This document shows positions 1 to 5,491 of a DNA stretch of 7,269 bases, one piece after another. The stretch covers positions 1-7,269 of the forward strand of contig JANXRT010000123.1 of NCBI GenBank assembly GCA_025356735.1, read 5' to 3'. The position numbers and the translations under genes are program-made. The number at the start of each line of letters is the position of its first letter. Position 1 is the stretch's first letter. This stretch comes from Acetobacteraceae bacterium. GTDB lineage: Bacteria > Pseudomonadota > Alphaproteobacteria > Acetobacterales > Acetobacteraceae. The notes under the pieces are model-generated. The model searched no databases. It was not told the DNA's origin and saw only the letters and a program-made list of their open reading frames with translations.

Positions 1-1
1 C

Positions 2-244
2 CAAATGCACGAGGCCCTTACCGACCCGCAACTCGCCAGCCGAAACGTAATCCACCAGCACAACGGCGCCCAAGGCGTCGAGGGCAACTTCACCGTCCCC
101 GTCGCAGCCTTCAAATTCGCTCACGGCGGCGCCCGCGTGAACACGCCACCGCCGGCCCTTGGCCAGCACACCGATGGGGTGCTCGCTGAGTTGGGGTATT
201 CGGCTGCTGAGGTTTTGAAGCTCCACGCAGATGGAGCCGTTTAA
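2..244 (+). CDS. CaiB/BaiF (class III) CoA-transferase, C-terminal fragment
   Basis: This is the tail of a gene that begins left of the window; 80 sense codons and the TAA stop are present, and the reading frame is open to the edge. Family III CoA-transferases move CoA between organic acids (formyl/oxalyl-CoA, carnitine/crotonobetainyl-CoA and similar pairs) through an aspartyl-CoA thioester, usually as interlocked cytosolic dimers. The visible part matches the family's C-terminal end: a DPQLASR segment near the start, a VPVAAFKF strand, then ARVNTPPPALGQHTD followed by VLAELGYSAAEV and a short final helix. The PxLGxHTDxVLxELGYS pattern is very characteristic. The catalytic aspartate and the CoA-binding N-terminal part lie outside the window, so activity and substrate cannot be judged. 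An acyl-CoA thioesterase is encoded about 5 kb away, which loosely fits acyl-CoA chemistry. I am confident of the family but not of the substrate. Confidence 0.85.
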   Translation, partial: QMHEALTDPQLASRNVIHQHNGAQGVEGNFTVPVAAFKFAHGGARVNTPPPALGQHTDGVLAELGYSAAEVLKLHADGAV

Positions 245-257
245 GGAAGCACGGGCT

Positions 258-281
258 CTGCCCAAACCCGCAAAAGGGCAG
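258..281. repeat. Weak inverted repeat downstream of CoA-transferase
   Basis: CTGCCC (258-263) is complementary to GGGCAG (276-281) across a 12-nt loop, 13 nt after the CoA-transferase stop. The stem is short and no T-run follows, so it may be only a fortuitous pairing in transcribed trailer sequence. Confidence 0.25.
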
Positions 282-308
282 TCGGCCCTTGGAACCCCGC
301 TGGTTAAC

Positions 309-329
309 GGAAACGCTTCGGGCGTTTCC
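309..329 (+). terminator. Hairpin with TTCG loop, possible terminator-like element
   Basis: GGAAACGC (309-316) pairs perfectly with GCGTTTCC (322-329) over a five-base loop TTCGG, giving an 8-bp stem that contains a UUCG-type loop. It lies about 65 nt past the CoA-transferase stop. The bases after it (CCGGCGAAG) contain no T-run, so a classical rho-independent terminator is not shown. It may act as a 3'-end stabilising or pause hairpin for the CoA-transferase transcript. Confidence 0.35.
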
Positions 330-362
330 CCGGCGAAGTCTAGACAGGGCGACGGCGGCCCT

Positions 363-392
363 CTTGCCTTGTTCAAGCTTGCCTTGTTCAAG
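363..392. repeat. Perfect 15-bp tandem duplication
   Basis: The unit CTTGCCTTGTTCAAG occurs twice back to back (363-377 and 378-392) with no mismatch. Each unit contains imperfect internal symmetry (CTTG...CAAG at its ends). It lies in non-coding DNA between the CoA-transferase and the AT-richer orphan gene, about 70 bp before that gene's start. A single slippage or duplication event explains it; it could also double a protein-binding site upstream of the next gene. Confidence 0.8.
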
Positions 393-449
393 GCGCTTAC
401 AACTCCTCTGCATGTTCCTAAGGGGCTAAATGGTTAACCCTAGAAGGCC

Positions 450-453
450 AGGA
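450..453 (+). promoter_or_regulatory. Ribosome-binding site supporting GTG start
   Basis: AGGA ends 7 nt before the GTG at 461. It decides the start of the orphan gene, because the alternative in-frame ATG at 482 is preceded only by AT-rich sequence. Confidence 0.55.
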
Positions 454-460
454 TGATACG

Positions 461-1132
461 GTGCAATTCTCAGCGTTTATAATGAACGGGTTTGGGGCTC
501 CCCGCCTCTCAGAACTTACTGAGTGCAGGGCTCCAGAAGTAGAAGAGCCAAAGAATTTTCTGGGGTCACTCGTTCTAAATAACTTGTTCGCAGTTCGATA
601 TCCTGACCCAATGAAAAGACTTACCCTAATGTTTGGGCGCCGAGCAGACAATGCTGTTCGAGAATACCGAACCGGCCGGGAACTGCTTCTTTCGTATCTA
701 CAGCGGCTTCCACAAGGGAATAGTCATTTTCTAGTGGCCATGCGAGCGACCACACACTTTGAGCATTGTATAGGGTCTGTATGTCAAGCAAACGCGCTTC
801 TCAATCGTCTGATTGATGTTGCCGATGCACGCGATCCTATCGAGGCGCCTGAAAGCCAGGACTGTGACCACAGGCTTAAGTGCATCTGGAATCGGGCAAA
901 ACACTTTGACGAAGACATTGCGTCAACAAAAAGGGCCGCCGAGGACATCACGGCGCCGGTTTGGTTAACGAATACAGGACTTTCAGCAGAAACAGCTGTA
1001 GTCACGTGGAAAGAGCTTCATACTGTTCTGAGCGAGCACCAAAAAGCCCTAAAATTCCTTGCTGAAGATATGCCGCAGGAGTTCGCCAAAAGGCAAAAAG
1101 ATGCGGGGCAGATCAGGAATGAAAACACTTAG
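461..1132 (+). CDS. Hypothetical protein, 223 aa, AT-richer than neighbours
   Basis: I do not recognise the family with confidence. The protein is soluble-looking, with no signal peptide or membrane segment, and is predicted by eye to be mostly helical. Noticeable pieces are LTLMFGRRADNAVREYRTGRE (about residues 54-74, basic and helical), a hydrophobic helix at 86-120, and RLKCIWNRAKHFDED (138-152). The last resembles the R-N-x-x-x-H-F-D-E helix motif of various HEPN-like or other helical proteins of unknown function, but its spacing does not match the HEPN ribonuclease consensus Rx4-6H exactly. The GTG start at 461 is preferred because AGGA (450-453) lies 7 nt upstream; the in-frame ATG at 482 has no such site. 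G+C in the lines I counted is roughly 40-57%, averaging near 50%, against well above 60% in neighbouring genes, and codon use is mixed. This suggests horizontal acquisition. It stands alone between a CoA-transferase and an oppositely oriented hydrolase. Confidence 0.75.
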   Translation: MQFSAFIMNGFGAPRLSELTECRAPEVEEPKNFLGSLVLNNLFAVRYPDPMKRLTLMFGRRADNAVREYRTGRELLLSYLQRLPQGNSHFLVAMRATTHFEHCIGSVCQANALLNRLIDVADARDPIEAPESQDCDHRLKCIWNRAKHFDEDIASTKRAAEDITAPVWLTNTGLSAETAVVTWKELHTVLSEHQKALKFLAEDMPQEFAKRQKDAGQIRNENT

Positions 1133-1160
1133 ATTTTTGCGAACAATCAATTCTCGCGTT

Positions 1161-1171
1161 GTAATAATTAC
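1161..1171. repeat. AT-rich dyad in convergent spacer
   Basis: GTAAT-A-ATTAC is a perfect 5-1-5 dyad within the AT-rich 85-bp gap between the stops of the orphan gene (plus) and the MBL-fold hydrolase (minus). Arms this short form no stable hairpin. No terminator with a T-run is visible for either gene in this gap. Confidence 0.3.
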
Positions 1172-1217
1172 ATATATTCCGTAGCTCTCAATTGCCTGAA
1201 CACACGCTTCTACAGGG

Positions 1218-2252
1218 CTATGCGGTCACATACCGGTCAACCCCATCCCCCTTCACCAACGGCACCAAGTCTCCCCGCCCAAGCATGTGATTGACGTGCG
1301 CCAGCACCTCGCCGAACGCGAAACTGGTCTGATGCTCGTCGAGCGGCCGGTTGAAAACATGGGGCAATATCTCGGCCACCGTCAGCGGATGGTTGCGGCA
1401 GGCGACGGCGATTTCGGTGCAGCGTTGGCCGTGATGCTCGATCAACTCGGCGACGCGGGTGTGCAGGCCATAGAACGGCAATCCGTGGCCTGGCAGCACC
1501 AGCACGTCCGGCGCCACCGCCTCGCGGATCGCGCGCAGCGAGTTCAGGTAGATGCCGAGTGCGTCGAGGTCCGGCTCCATCGCGTGCACGCTGACATTCG
1601 GGGAAATACGCGCGATCACCTGGTCGGCGGCGAAGAATAATTTATCCGATGGCTGATACAGCATCGCCTGCTCCAGCGCGTGGCCGCCGCCGGTCAGCAC
1701 GTCGAAGGTCCGGCTGCCGATGGTCAGCGCGTCGCCATGCCGCAGGCGATGGTAGCTGGTCGGCACGCCGGTGGTGCGTTGCAGATATTCGTGGCCGCGG
1801 CTCAGCACCAGCTCGGTGATGTCGTGCGACAGGCCGTGGCGGTGATAGAACGACCGGTGCATGTCGGCGCCAAGATCGCCCGGCGCGTGCTGCAACGCGA
1901 GGGAATAGAGGTATTCCGGCCGCGGCATCGACAGCGTCAGGCCGTATTCGCGGGCCAGCCAGCCGGCCAGCCCGACATGGTCGGGATGAAAATGCGTCAC
2001 CACCATCGAGGTCAGGCGCTGCCCCGCCAGCGGCCCGGCCAGCACCGCCCGCCACGCCTGCCGGCACTCGTCGGTGCCAAGCCCGGTATCGAGCACCGCC
2101 CAGCCGCCATCCTGCTCGATCAGGTAGATGTTGACATGGTCGAGCCGGTACGGGAGCGGCAGCCGCAGCCACTTCACGCCGAGCGCGACATCGAAAACCG
2201 AGCCGAAAGCCGGCGGCTCGGCGTGGGGGAAGGTCAGTTTGGGCATGGTCAT
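1218..2252 (-). CDS. MBL-fold metallo-hydrolase with C-terminal helical domain
   Basis: A cytosolic metallo-beta-lactamase-fold hydrolase of 344 residues, probably binding two metal ions and hydrolysing thioester, ester or similar bonds like the glyoxalase II/LACTB2-type members; the substrate is unknown. The metal motif THFHPDH is at residues 86-92 (H87, H89, D91, H92). Further ligands are H191 in TGGGHALEQ, D210 in FFAADQV and H256 in LPGHGLP, so the set is complete. After the catalytic domain, residues about 285-330 (HPLTVAEILPHVF...GEVLAHVNHMLGRGDL) form the winged-helix-like C-terminal part common in this subgroup. The frame stays open to 2459, but that would overlap the divergent transporter gene by over 130 bp, so I use an internal Met. 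ATG at 2252 (MTMPKL), 2246 (MPKL) and 2264 (MQQIM) are all possible, and none has a strong ribosome-binding site. It is transcribed divergently from the substrate-binding protein gene and may share control with it. Confidence 0.9.
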   Translation of the reverse strand: MTMPKLTFPHAEPPAFGSVFDVALGVKWLRLPLPYRLDHVNIYLIEQDGGWAVLDTGLGTDECRQAWRAVLAGPLAGQRLTSMVVTHFHPDHVGLAGWLAREYGLTLSMPRPEYLYSLALQHAPGDLGADMHRSFYHRHGLSHDITELVLSRGHEYLQRTTGVPTSYHRLRHGDALTIGSRTFDVLTGGGHALEQAMLYQPSDKLFFAADQVIARISPNVSVHAMEPDLDALGIYLNSLRAIREAVAPDVLVLPGHGLPFYGLHTRVAELIEHHGQRCTEIAVACRNHPLTVAEILPHVFNRPLDEHQTSFAFGEVLAHVNHMLGRGDLVPLVKGDGVDRYVTA

Positions 2253-2322
2253 AATTTGCTGCATCGCACACTGTAGCGCCGGCAACGCGCCGCCATAAAG
2301 CCCAGCAGACAAGGACCTCGTC
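2253..2322. promoter_or_regulatory. Divergent promoter region (MBL hydrolase / substrate-binding protein)
   Basis: About 70 bp separate the two divergent starts, so both promoters must lie here or within the gene ends. I find no clear -35/-10 pair and no convincing operator dyad. The only firm element is AAGGA at 2311-2315, placed 7 nt before the ATG at 2323, which fixes the start of the plus-strand gene. Confidence 0.5.
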
Positions 2323-3903
2323 ATGCATCGCCGCACGCTTATTTCCGCCGTCGCTGCCTCCGCGCTCGCGCGGCCCTCGATCGGCCGCGCCGCCGGCACC
2401 GGCGTGCTGAAGTTCGTGCCGCAGACCGACGTCGCGGTGCTCGACCCAATCTGGACCACGACCTACCCAACGCGCGACCATGCCTACCTGGTGTTCGACA
2501 CGCTGTTCGGCATGACCAGCGCCTATGAGGTCACGCCGCAGATGCTGGCAGGCGCGACAACCGAGAACGATGGCCGGACCTGGAACCTCACGCTCCGCGA
2601 CGGCCTGCGCTTTCACGACAACACGCCCGTCCTGGCGCGCGACGCGGTCGTCAGCATCCGCCGGTGGGGTGCCCGCGACACCTTTGGCCAGGCTTTGCTC
2701 GCGGCGACCGACGAGCTTTTGGCGCCTGACGACCGGACAATAAGGTTCCGCCTGAAGCAGCCATTCCCACTGCTGCCGATGGCGCTCGGCAAATCCGCGT
2801 CCAACATGTGCGCCATCATGCCGGAACGGCTCGCCAGCACCGACCCGTTCAAGCAGATTTCCGAAATGACCGGCTCCGGTCCCTACCGGTTCAAGGCCAA
2901 CGAGCGCGTGCCCGGCGCGCTGCTGGTCTATGAGAAATTCGCCGATTACGTCCCGCGCCCGGATGGCGTGGCGGACTGGACCGCGGGGCCAAAGGTCGCA
3001 AACCTCGATCGCGTCGAGTGGCACATCATCCCCGATGCCAGCACCACCCTGGCCGCGATGCGCAACGGCGAGATCGACTGGTGGTGGATCCCCGACGCGG
3101 ACCTGGTGCCGGCACTCAGCAAGATGCCGAACCTGACGGTGCGCAACAACGACCCGACCGGCCTGATCGCGACGATGCGGTTCAACCAGATGGTGCCGCC
3201 GTTCGACAACCCCGCCTTGCGCCGCGCCGTGCTGGCGGCCGTCAACCAGGAGGATTTCATGGTCGCCGTCGCCGGCACCGACCGCGCCTGGTGGCGCGAC
3301 GGCGTCGGCGTGTTCTGCCCTGGCACTACGCTCGCCAACGATGCCGGGATGTCCGTTGTCACCAGCAAACAGGACCTCGCAAAATCGCGCGAAGCGGTGA
3401 AGGCGTCCGGCTATAACGGCGAACGGGTGGTGGTGCTCGGCGCCTCCGACATCGCCTCGTCCAAGGCGCTGTCCGATGTCGGCGCCGACCTGCTCAAGCA
3501 GATCGGGCTCAACGTCGATTACGCGATCAGCGACTGGGGCACCGTGGTCCAGCGCCGCGTCAAGACCGAGCCGGTTGCGCAGGGCGGCTGGAGCATCTTC
3601 CACACGTTCTGGAGCGGCACCGACCAGTTCACCCCGGCTGGACACGCCTTCCTGCGTGGCAACGGCCGCGCCGCGGCACCCGGCTGGCCGACCAGCCCGC
3701 AACTGGAGTCGCTTCGAAACGACTGGTTCCGCGCGCCCGATCTTGCCGCCCAGCAGCAGGTCGCCCGCGCCATGCAGCTGCAGGCGTTCCAGGACGTGCC
3801 CTACGTGCCGCTCGGCCAGCAGCTCAACGCCACTGCGTATCAGAAGAACCTGTCGGGCGTGCTCAAGGGCATTCCACTGTTCTGGAACGTGAAGCGGGCA
3901 TAG
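2323..3903 (+). CDS. ABC transporter substrate-binding protein, family 5 (SBP_bac_5)
   Basis: A 526-residue periplasmic solute receptor of the oligopeptide/dipeptide/nickel class (DppA/OppA/NikA type), the usual length for the family. The N-terminus MHRRTLISAVAASALARPSIG has Arg-Arg at 3-4, an Ala-rich stretch and probable cleavage near the Ala-Ala at 23-24. The RRxLI pattern could suit Tat export, although the hydrophobic core is weak and contains an Arg. Family signatures follow in order: PQMLAGATTENDGRTWNLTL (72-91), LRDGLRFHDNTPV then ARDAVVSIRRW (91-115), GSGPYRF (184-190), and FNQMVPPFDNPALRRAV later in the protein. The C-terminal DVPYVPLGQ segment is also typical. A strong AAGGA ribosome-binding site supports the start. 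No permease or ATPase gene lies beside it: the next gene converges on it and the previous one diverges, so it is an orphan receptor here. The ligand (peptide, opine, glutathione or another) cannot be read from the sequence. Confidence 0.93.
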   Translation: MHRRTLISAVAASALARPSIGRAAGTGVLKFVPQTDVAVLDPIWTTTYPTRDHAYLVFDTLFGMTSAYEVTPQMLAGATTENDGRTWNLTLRDGLRFHDNTPVLARDAVVSIRRWGARDTFGQALLAATDELLAPDDRTIRFRLKQPFPLLPMALGKSASNMCAIMPERLASTDPFKQISEMTGSGPYRFKANERVPGALLVYEKFADYVPRPDGVADWTAGPKVANLDRVEWHIIPDASTTLAAMRNGEIDWWWIPDADLVPALSKMPNLTVRNNDPTGLIATMRFNQMVPPFDNPALRRAVLAAVNQEDFMVAVAGTDRAWWRDGVGVFCPGTTLANDAGMSVVTSKQDLAKSREAVKASGYNGERVVVLGASDIASSKALSDVGADLLKQIGLNVDYAISDWGTVVQRRVKTEPVAQGGWSIFHTFWSGTDQFTPAGHAFLRGNGRAAAPGWPTSPQLESLRNDWFRAPDLAAQQQVARAMQLQAFQDVPYVPLGQQLNATAYQKNLSGVLKGIPLFWNVKRA

Positions 3904-3915
3904 AGCGATATCGCT
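3904..3915. repeat. Perfect 12-bp palindrome right after the SBP stop
   Basis: AGCGATATCGCT reads identically on both strands and begins on the base after the TAG stop of the substrate-binding protein gene. With no loop it is a poor RNA hairpin, so a DNA-binding dyad or part of a dispersed repeat is more likely than a terminator. Confidence 0.6.
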
Positions 3916-3930
3916 TGAGGTTGACTTTGG

Positions 3931-3955
3931 CTGAGGTGGCGCGGCTGGGCCTCAG
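3931..3955. terminator. Possible bidirectional hairpin in convergent gap
   Basis: CTGAGG (3931-3936) pairs with CCTCAG (3950-3955) across a 13-nt GC-rich loop, between the converging stops of the substrate-binding protein and the MDR oxidoreductase. The position suits shared transcription termination, but there is no T-run on either side. Confidence 0.35.
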
Positions 3956-3966
3956 GACGTTGTCGT

Positions 3967-4938
3967 TCAGGCCACCAGGACGATCTTTCCGAAATGCGCA
4001 TTGGCCCGCATGTGCGCCTGCGCCGCTTCCGCCTCGTCCAGCGGAAAAACCCGGTCGATCGGCAGACGCAGCCGCCCGGCAACCACCGCCGGCCAAAGGT
4101 CTTCCCGCATCCGCCGGCTTATCTCCCGCACCTCGTCAATGCTCCGCGTCCGGAATGTGACGCCGATATAGGCGATGCGCTTCAACGCATGCAGATCGAA
4201 GTCGAACTCTCCCGAAAACCCGCCGAGCCGCCCGACATTGACGATCCGCCCCAAAACAGCCGCTGCCGCCAGGTTCCCGTTCGCCACCCCGCCGCTGATC
4301 TGGTCGATGATCAGCACCACGCCGCGCCCGTCCGTCACCGCCTTGACCTGCTCGGGCCACGCAGGATTGCCGCTGTCGATCGCCAAATCCGCGCCATACT
4401 CGGCCAGCCGGGCCCGCCGCCCCGCGTTGGTCGAACTGCCGATCACCAGCCCGGCCCCCAGCTCCTTGGCGATCTGCATCCCGAGCAACCCGACACCCGA
4501 GCTCGCCCCCTGGATCAGCACCGCTTCCCCCGCCTGCAGCCGGCCATTGGTCGCGATCGCGTCGTGCATCGTGCTCAACCCGACCGGCAACGTCGCCGCC
4601 TGCTCGAACCCCATGTTGTTGTCCGGTATCGGAAACACCCGGCCCCGATCCGCCACCGCGTACTCCGCATAACCGCCCGAGCCCGCGCACATCACCCGGT
4701 CGCCCTCGCGCAGCCCCATCACGTTGGCGCCGAACCCCGCCACCTCGCCCGACCACTCCAGGCCCGCGACGGTGCCCGTGCCCCCCATGTTCCCATGCTT
4801 GCGCCCAGCCGACATCAGCAAATCCGCCCGGTTCAAGCCCGCGGCCCGAACCCGCACCAGAACCTCGTCCGGCTTCGGCACCGGACGCGGCACATCGACA
4901 ATCTCAAGCCCGGCATCGCCCAGCACGGCCGCCTTCAT
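3967..4938 (-). CDS. MDR-family oxidoreductase, NADPH:quinone reductase-like
   Basis: A 323-residue cytosolic medium-chain dehydrogenase/reductase of the zinc-independent quinone-oxidoreductase type, full length for that class. The N-terminal GroES-like domain (1 to about 115) carries VRVRAAGLNRADL (28-40); Asn-Arg sits where zinc alcohol dehydrogenases have the catalytic Cys, and the four-Cys structural zinc lobe is absent. The nucleotide-binding domain has VLIQGASSGVGLLG (140-153), the Ala-x-x-GVG form seen in NADPH-dependent members, followed by GSSTNAGRR (167-175), which could contact the NADPH phosphate. The C-terminus ends in the usual AHMRANAHFGKIVL. It is the second gene of an operon: its ATG overlaps the thioesterase stop as ATGA, and GGGGA (4950-4946 on this strand) lies 7 nt upstream, so translation is probably coupled. 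It would reduce a quinone, an enone or an enoyl-type substrate; which one is not visible. Confidence 0.93.
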   Translation of the reverse strand: MKAAVLGDAGLEIVDVPRPVPKPDEVLVRVRAAGLNRADLLMSAGRKHGNMGGTGTVAGLEWSGEVAGFGANVMGLREGDRVMCAGSGGYAEYAVADRGRVFPIPDNNMGFEQAATLPVGLSTMHDAIATNGRLQAGEAVLIQGASSGVGLLGMQIAKELGAGLVIGSSTNAGRRARLAEYGADLAIDSGNPAWPEQVKAVTDGRGVVLIIDQISGGVANGNLAAAAVLGRIVNVGRLGGFSGEFDFDLHALKRIAYIGVTFRTRSIDEVREISRRMREDLWPAVVAGRLRLPIDRVFPLDEAEAAQAHMRANAHFGKIVLVA

Positions 4939-5423
4939 GATTTCTTCCCCGGCATCGAAATTCGCCGCCCGGCCTCGGCGGGAAACGGCACGCCTTCGCT
5001 TTCACGCAGGAACGCATCGATCACCGCCCGCCGCTCGTCCGGAAACGGCGCCGTGCGCCGGATTTCCATATCGACATGCAGCGCCAGGATCTCCTGCACG
5101 CAGGCGCGAAACCCGCCTTCCGCGTGAAACATCTCATGGAAATAAAGCAGCCGCTTGGCGTCCGCATCCAGCAACCGCGTCCGCACCGCCAGCCGGTCGC
5201 CAAGCGCCACCTCGCGCTCATAGATCGTGTGCGTCTCGGCGGTGAAGCACGAATTCCCGGTCGCCTCCCGGTACGGAGTGCCGATCCCGAGCCGGTCGTA
5301 AAGCGCATCGGTCGCCAGGTCGAACACCACCACGTAGTAGGCCAGGTTCATGTGCCCATTGCTGTCGATCCATTCCGGCAGCACGGTCGCCTCGAACGGC
5401 GCCAGCGAAGAAGTCTGTTCCAT
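4935..5423 (-). CDS. Hotdog-fold acyl-CoA thioesterase (4HBT/betainyl-CoA thioesterase-like)
   Basis: A 162-residue single-domain hotdog thioesterase that hydrolyses an acyl-CoA to free acid and CoA in the cytosol. The diagnostic motif is LPEWIDSNGHMNLAYYVVVFD (15-35), with D20, N22, G23, H24 and N26 in the positions used by 4-hydroxybenzoyl-CoA/YbgC-like enzymes. The rest (TIYEREVALGDRL, RLLYFHEMFHAEGG, ALHVDMEIRRTAPFP) resembles the group that includes betainyl-CoA thioesterases, also found fused to L-carnitine dehydrogenases; that resemblance is from memory and the substrate is unproven. The frame is open upstream to 5507, but that would overlap the divergent exporter gene and adds no conserved sequence, so I start at the Met before EQTSSLAPFE; GGGG a few bases upstream is a modest ribosome-binding site. 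It is first in a two-gene operon with the MDR oxidoreductase (ATGA overlap), which suggests joint work on one acyl-CoA route. Confidence 0.9.
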   Translation of the reverse strand: MEQTSSLAPFEATVLPEWIDSNGHMNLAYYVVVFDLATDALYDRLGIGTPYREATGNSCFTAETHTIYEREVALGDRLAVRTRLLDADAKRLLYFHEMFHAEGGFRACVQEILALHVDMEIRRTAPFPDERRAVIDAFLRESEGVPFPAEAGRRISMPGKKS

Positions 5424-5491
5424 CGCCCCAGCTTGTTGGCGAACCCCCAACCGGTCAAGCTGGCGCAGGTAAAAAGAAGGCCGGCCGCCGC
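5424..5491. promoter_or_regulatory. Divergent promoter region (thioesterase operon / MFS exporter)
   Basis: A 68-bp spacer between two divergent starts. It contains an 8-bp inverted repeat (5428-5463) and the exporter's ribosome-binding site AGAAGG (5475-5480), which lies 11 nt from the ATG and is therefore a little distant. No consensus -35/-10 pair is evident. Confidence 0.5.
5428..5463. promoter_or_regulatory. Operator-like inverted repeat
   Basis: CCAGCTTG (5428-5435) and CAAGCTGG (5456-5463) are perfect inverted copies separated by 20 bp, with inner complementary TTGG (5436-5439) and CCAA (5447-5450). Half-site centres are 28 bp apart. The element fills the middle of the divergent spacer, where a regulator could control both units. 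It could instead fold as an RNA stem in a leader transcript. Confidence 0.45.

Larger units (their letters stand above)
245..460. other. Intergenic region with repeats, no gene seen
   Basis: This spacer holds two hairpins and a 15-bp tandem duplication. GGTTAAC appears twice (302-308 and 432-438), the second copy just before the ribosome-binding site of the next gene. An open frame running from 231 has no ribosome-binding site and no recognisable product, so I do not call it. No sigma-70-type promoter stands out, although the orphan gene's promoter should lie here. Confidence 0.5.

Noticed and set aside
231..437. Small plus-strand open frame after the CoA-transferase
   Set aside because: No ribosome-binding site, a start inside the previous gene, and a translation that simply reads through the hairpin and the tandem repeat.
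2253..2459. N-terminal extension of the MBL hydrolase to 2459
   Set aside because: It would overlap the divergent substrate-binding protein gene, which has a strong ribosome-binding site and signal peptide, and the extra residues have no conserved sequence.
1642..3702. Very long open frame on the minus strand antisense to the substrate-binding protein
   Set aside because: GC-rich codon bias leaves antisense frames open. The translation is Arg/Gly/Ala/His-rich without family motifs, and both real genes in the region have strong family signatures in other frames.
3994..5127. Long plus-strand frame across the MDR and thioesterase genes
   Set aside because: Pro/Arg/His-rich composition typical of an antisense shadow; it contradicts two clearly recognisable minus-strand enzymes.
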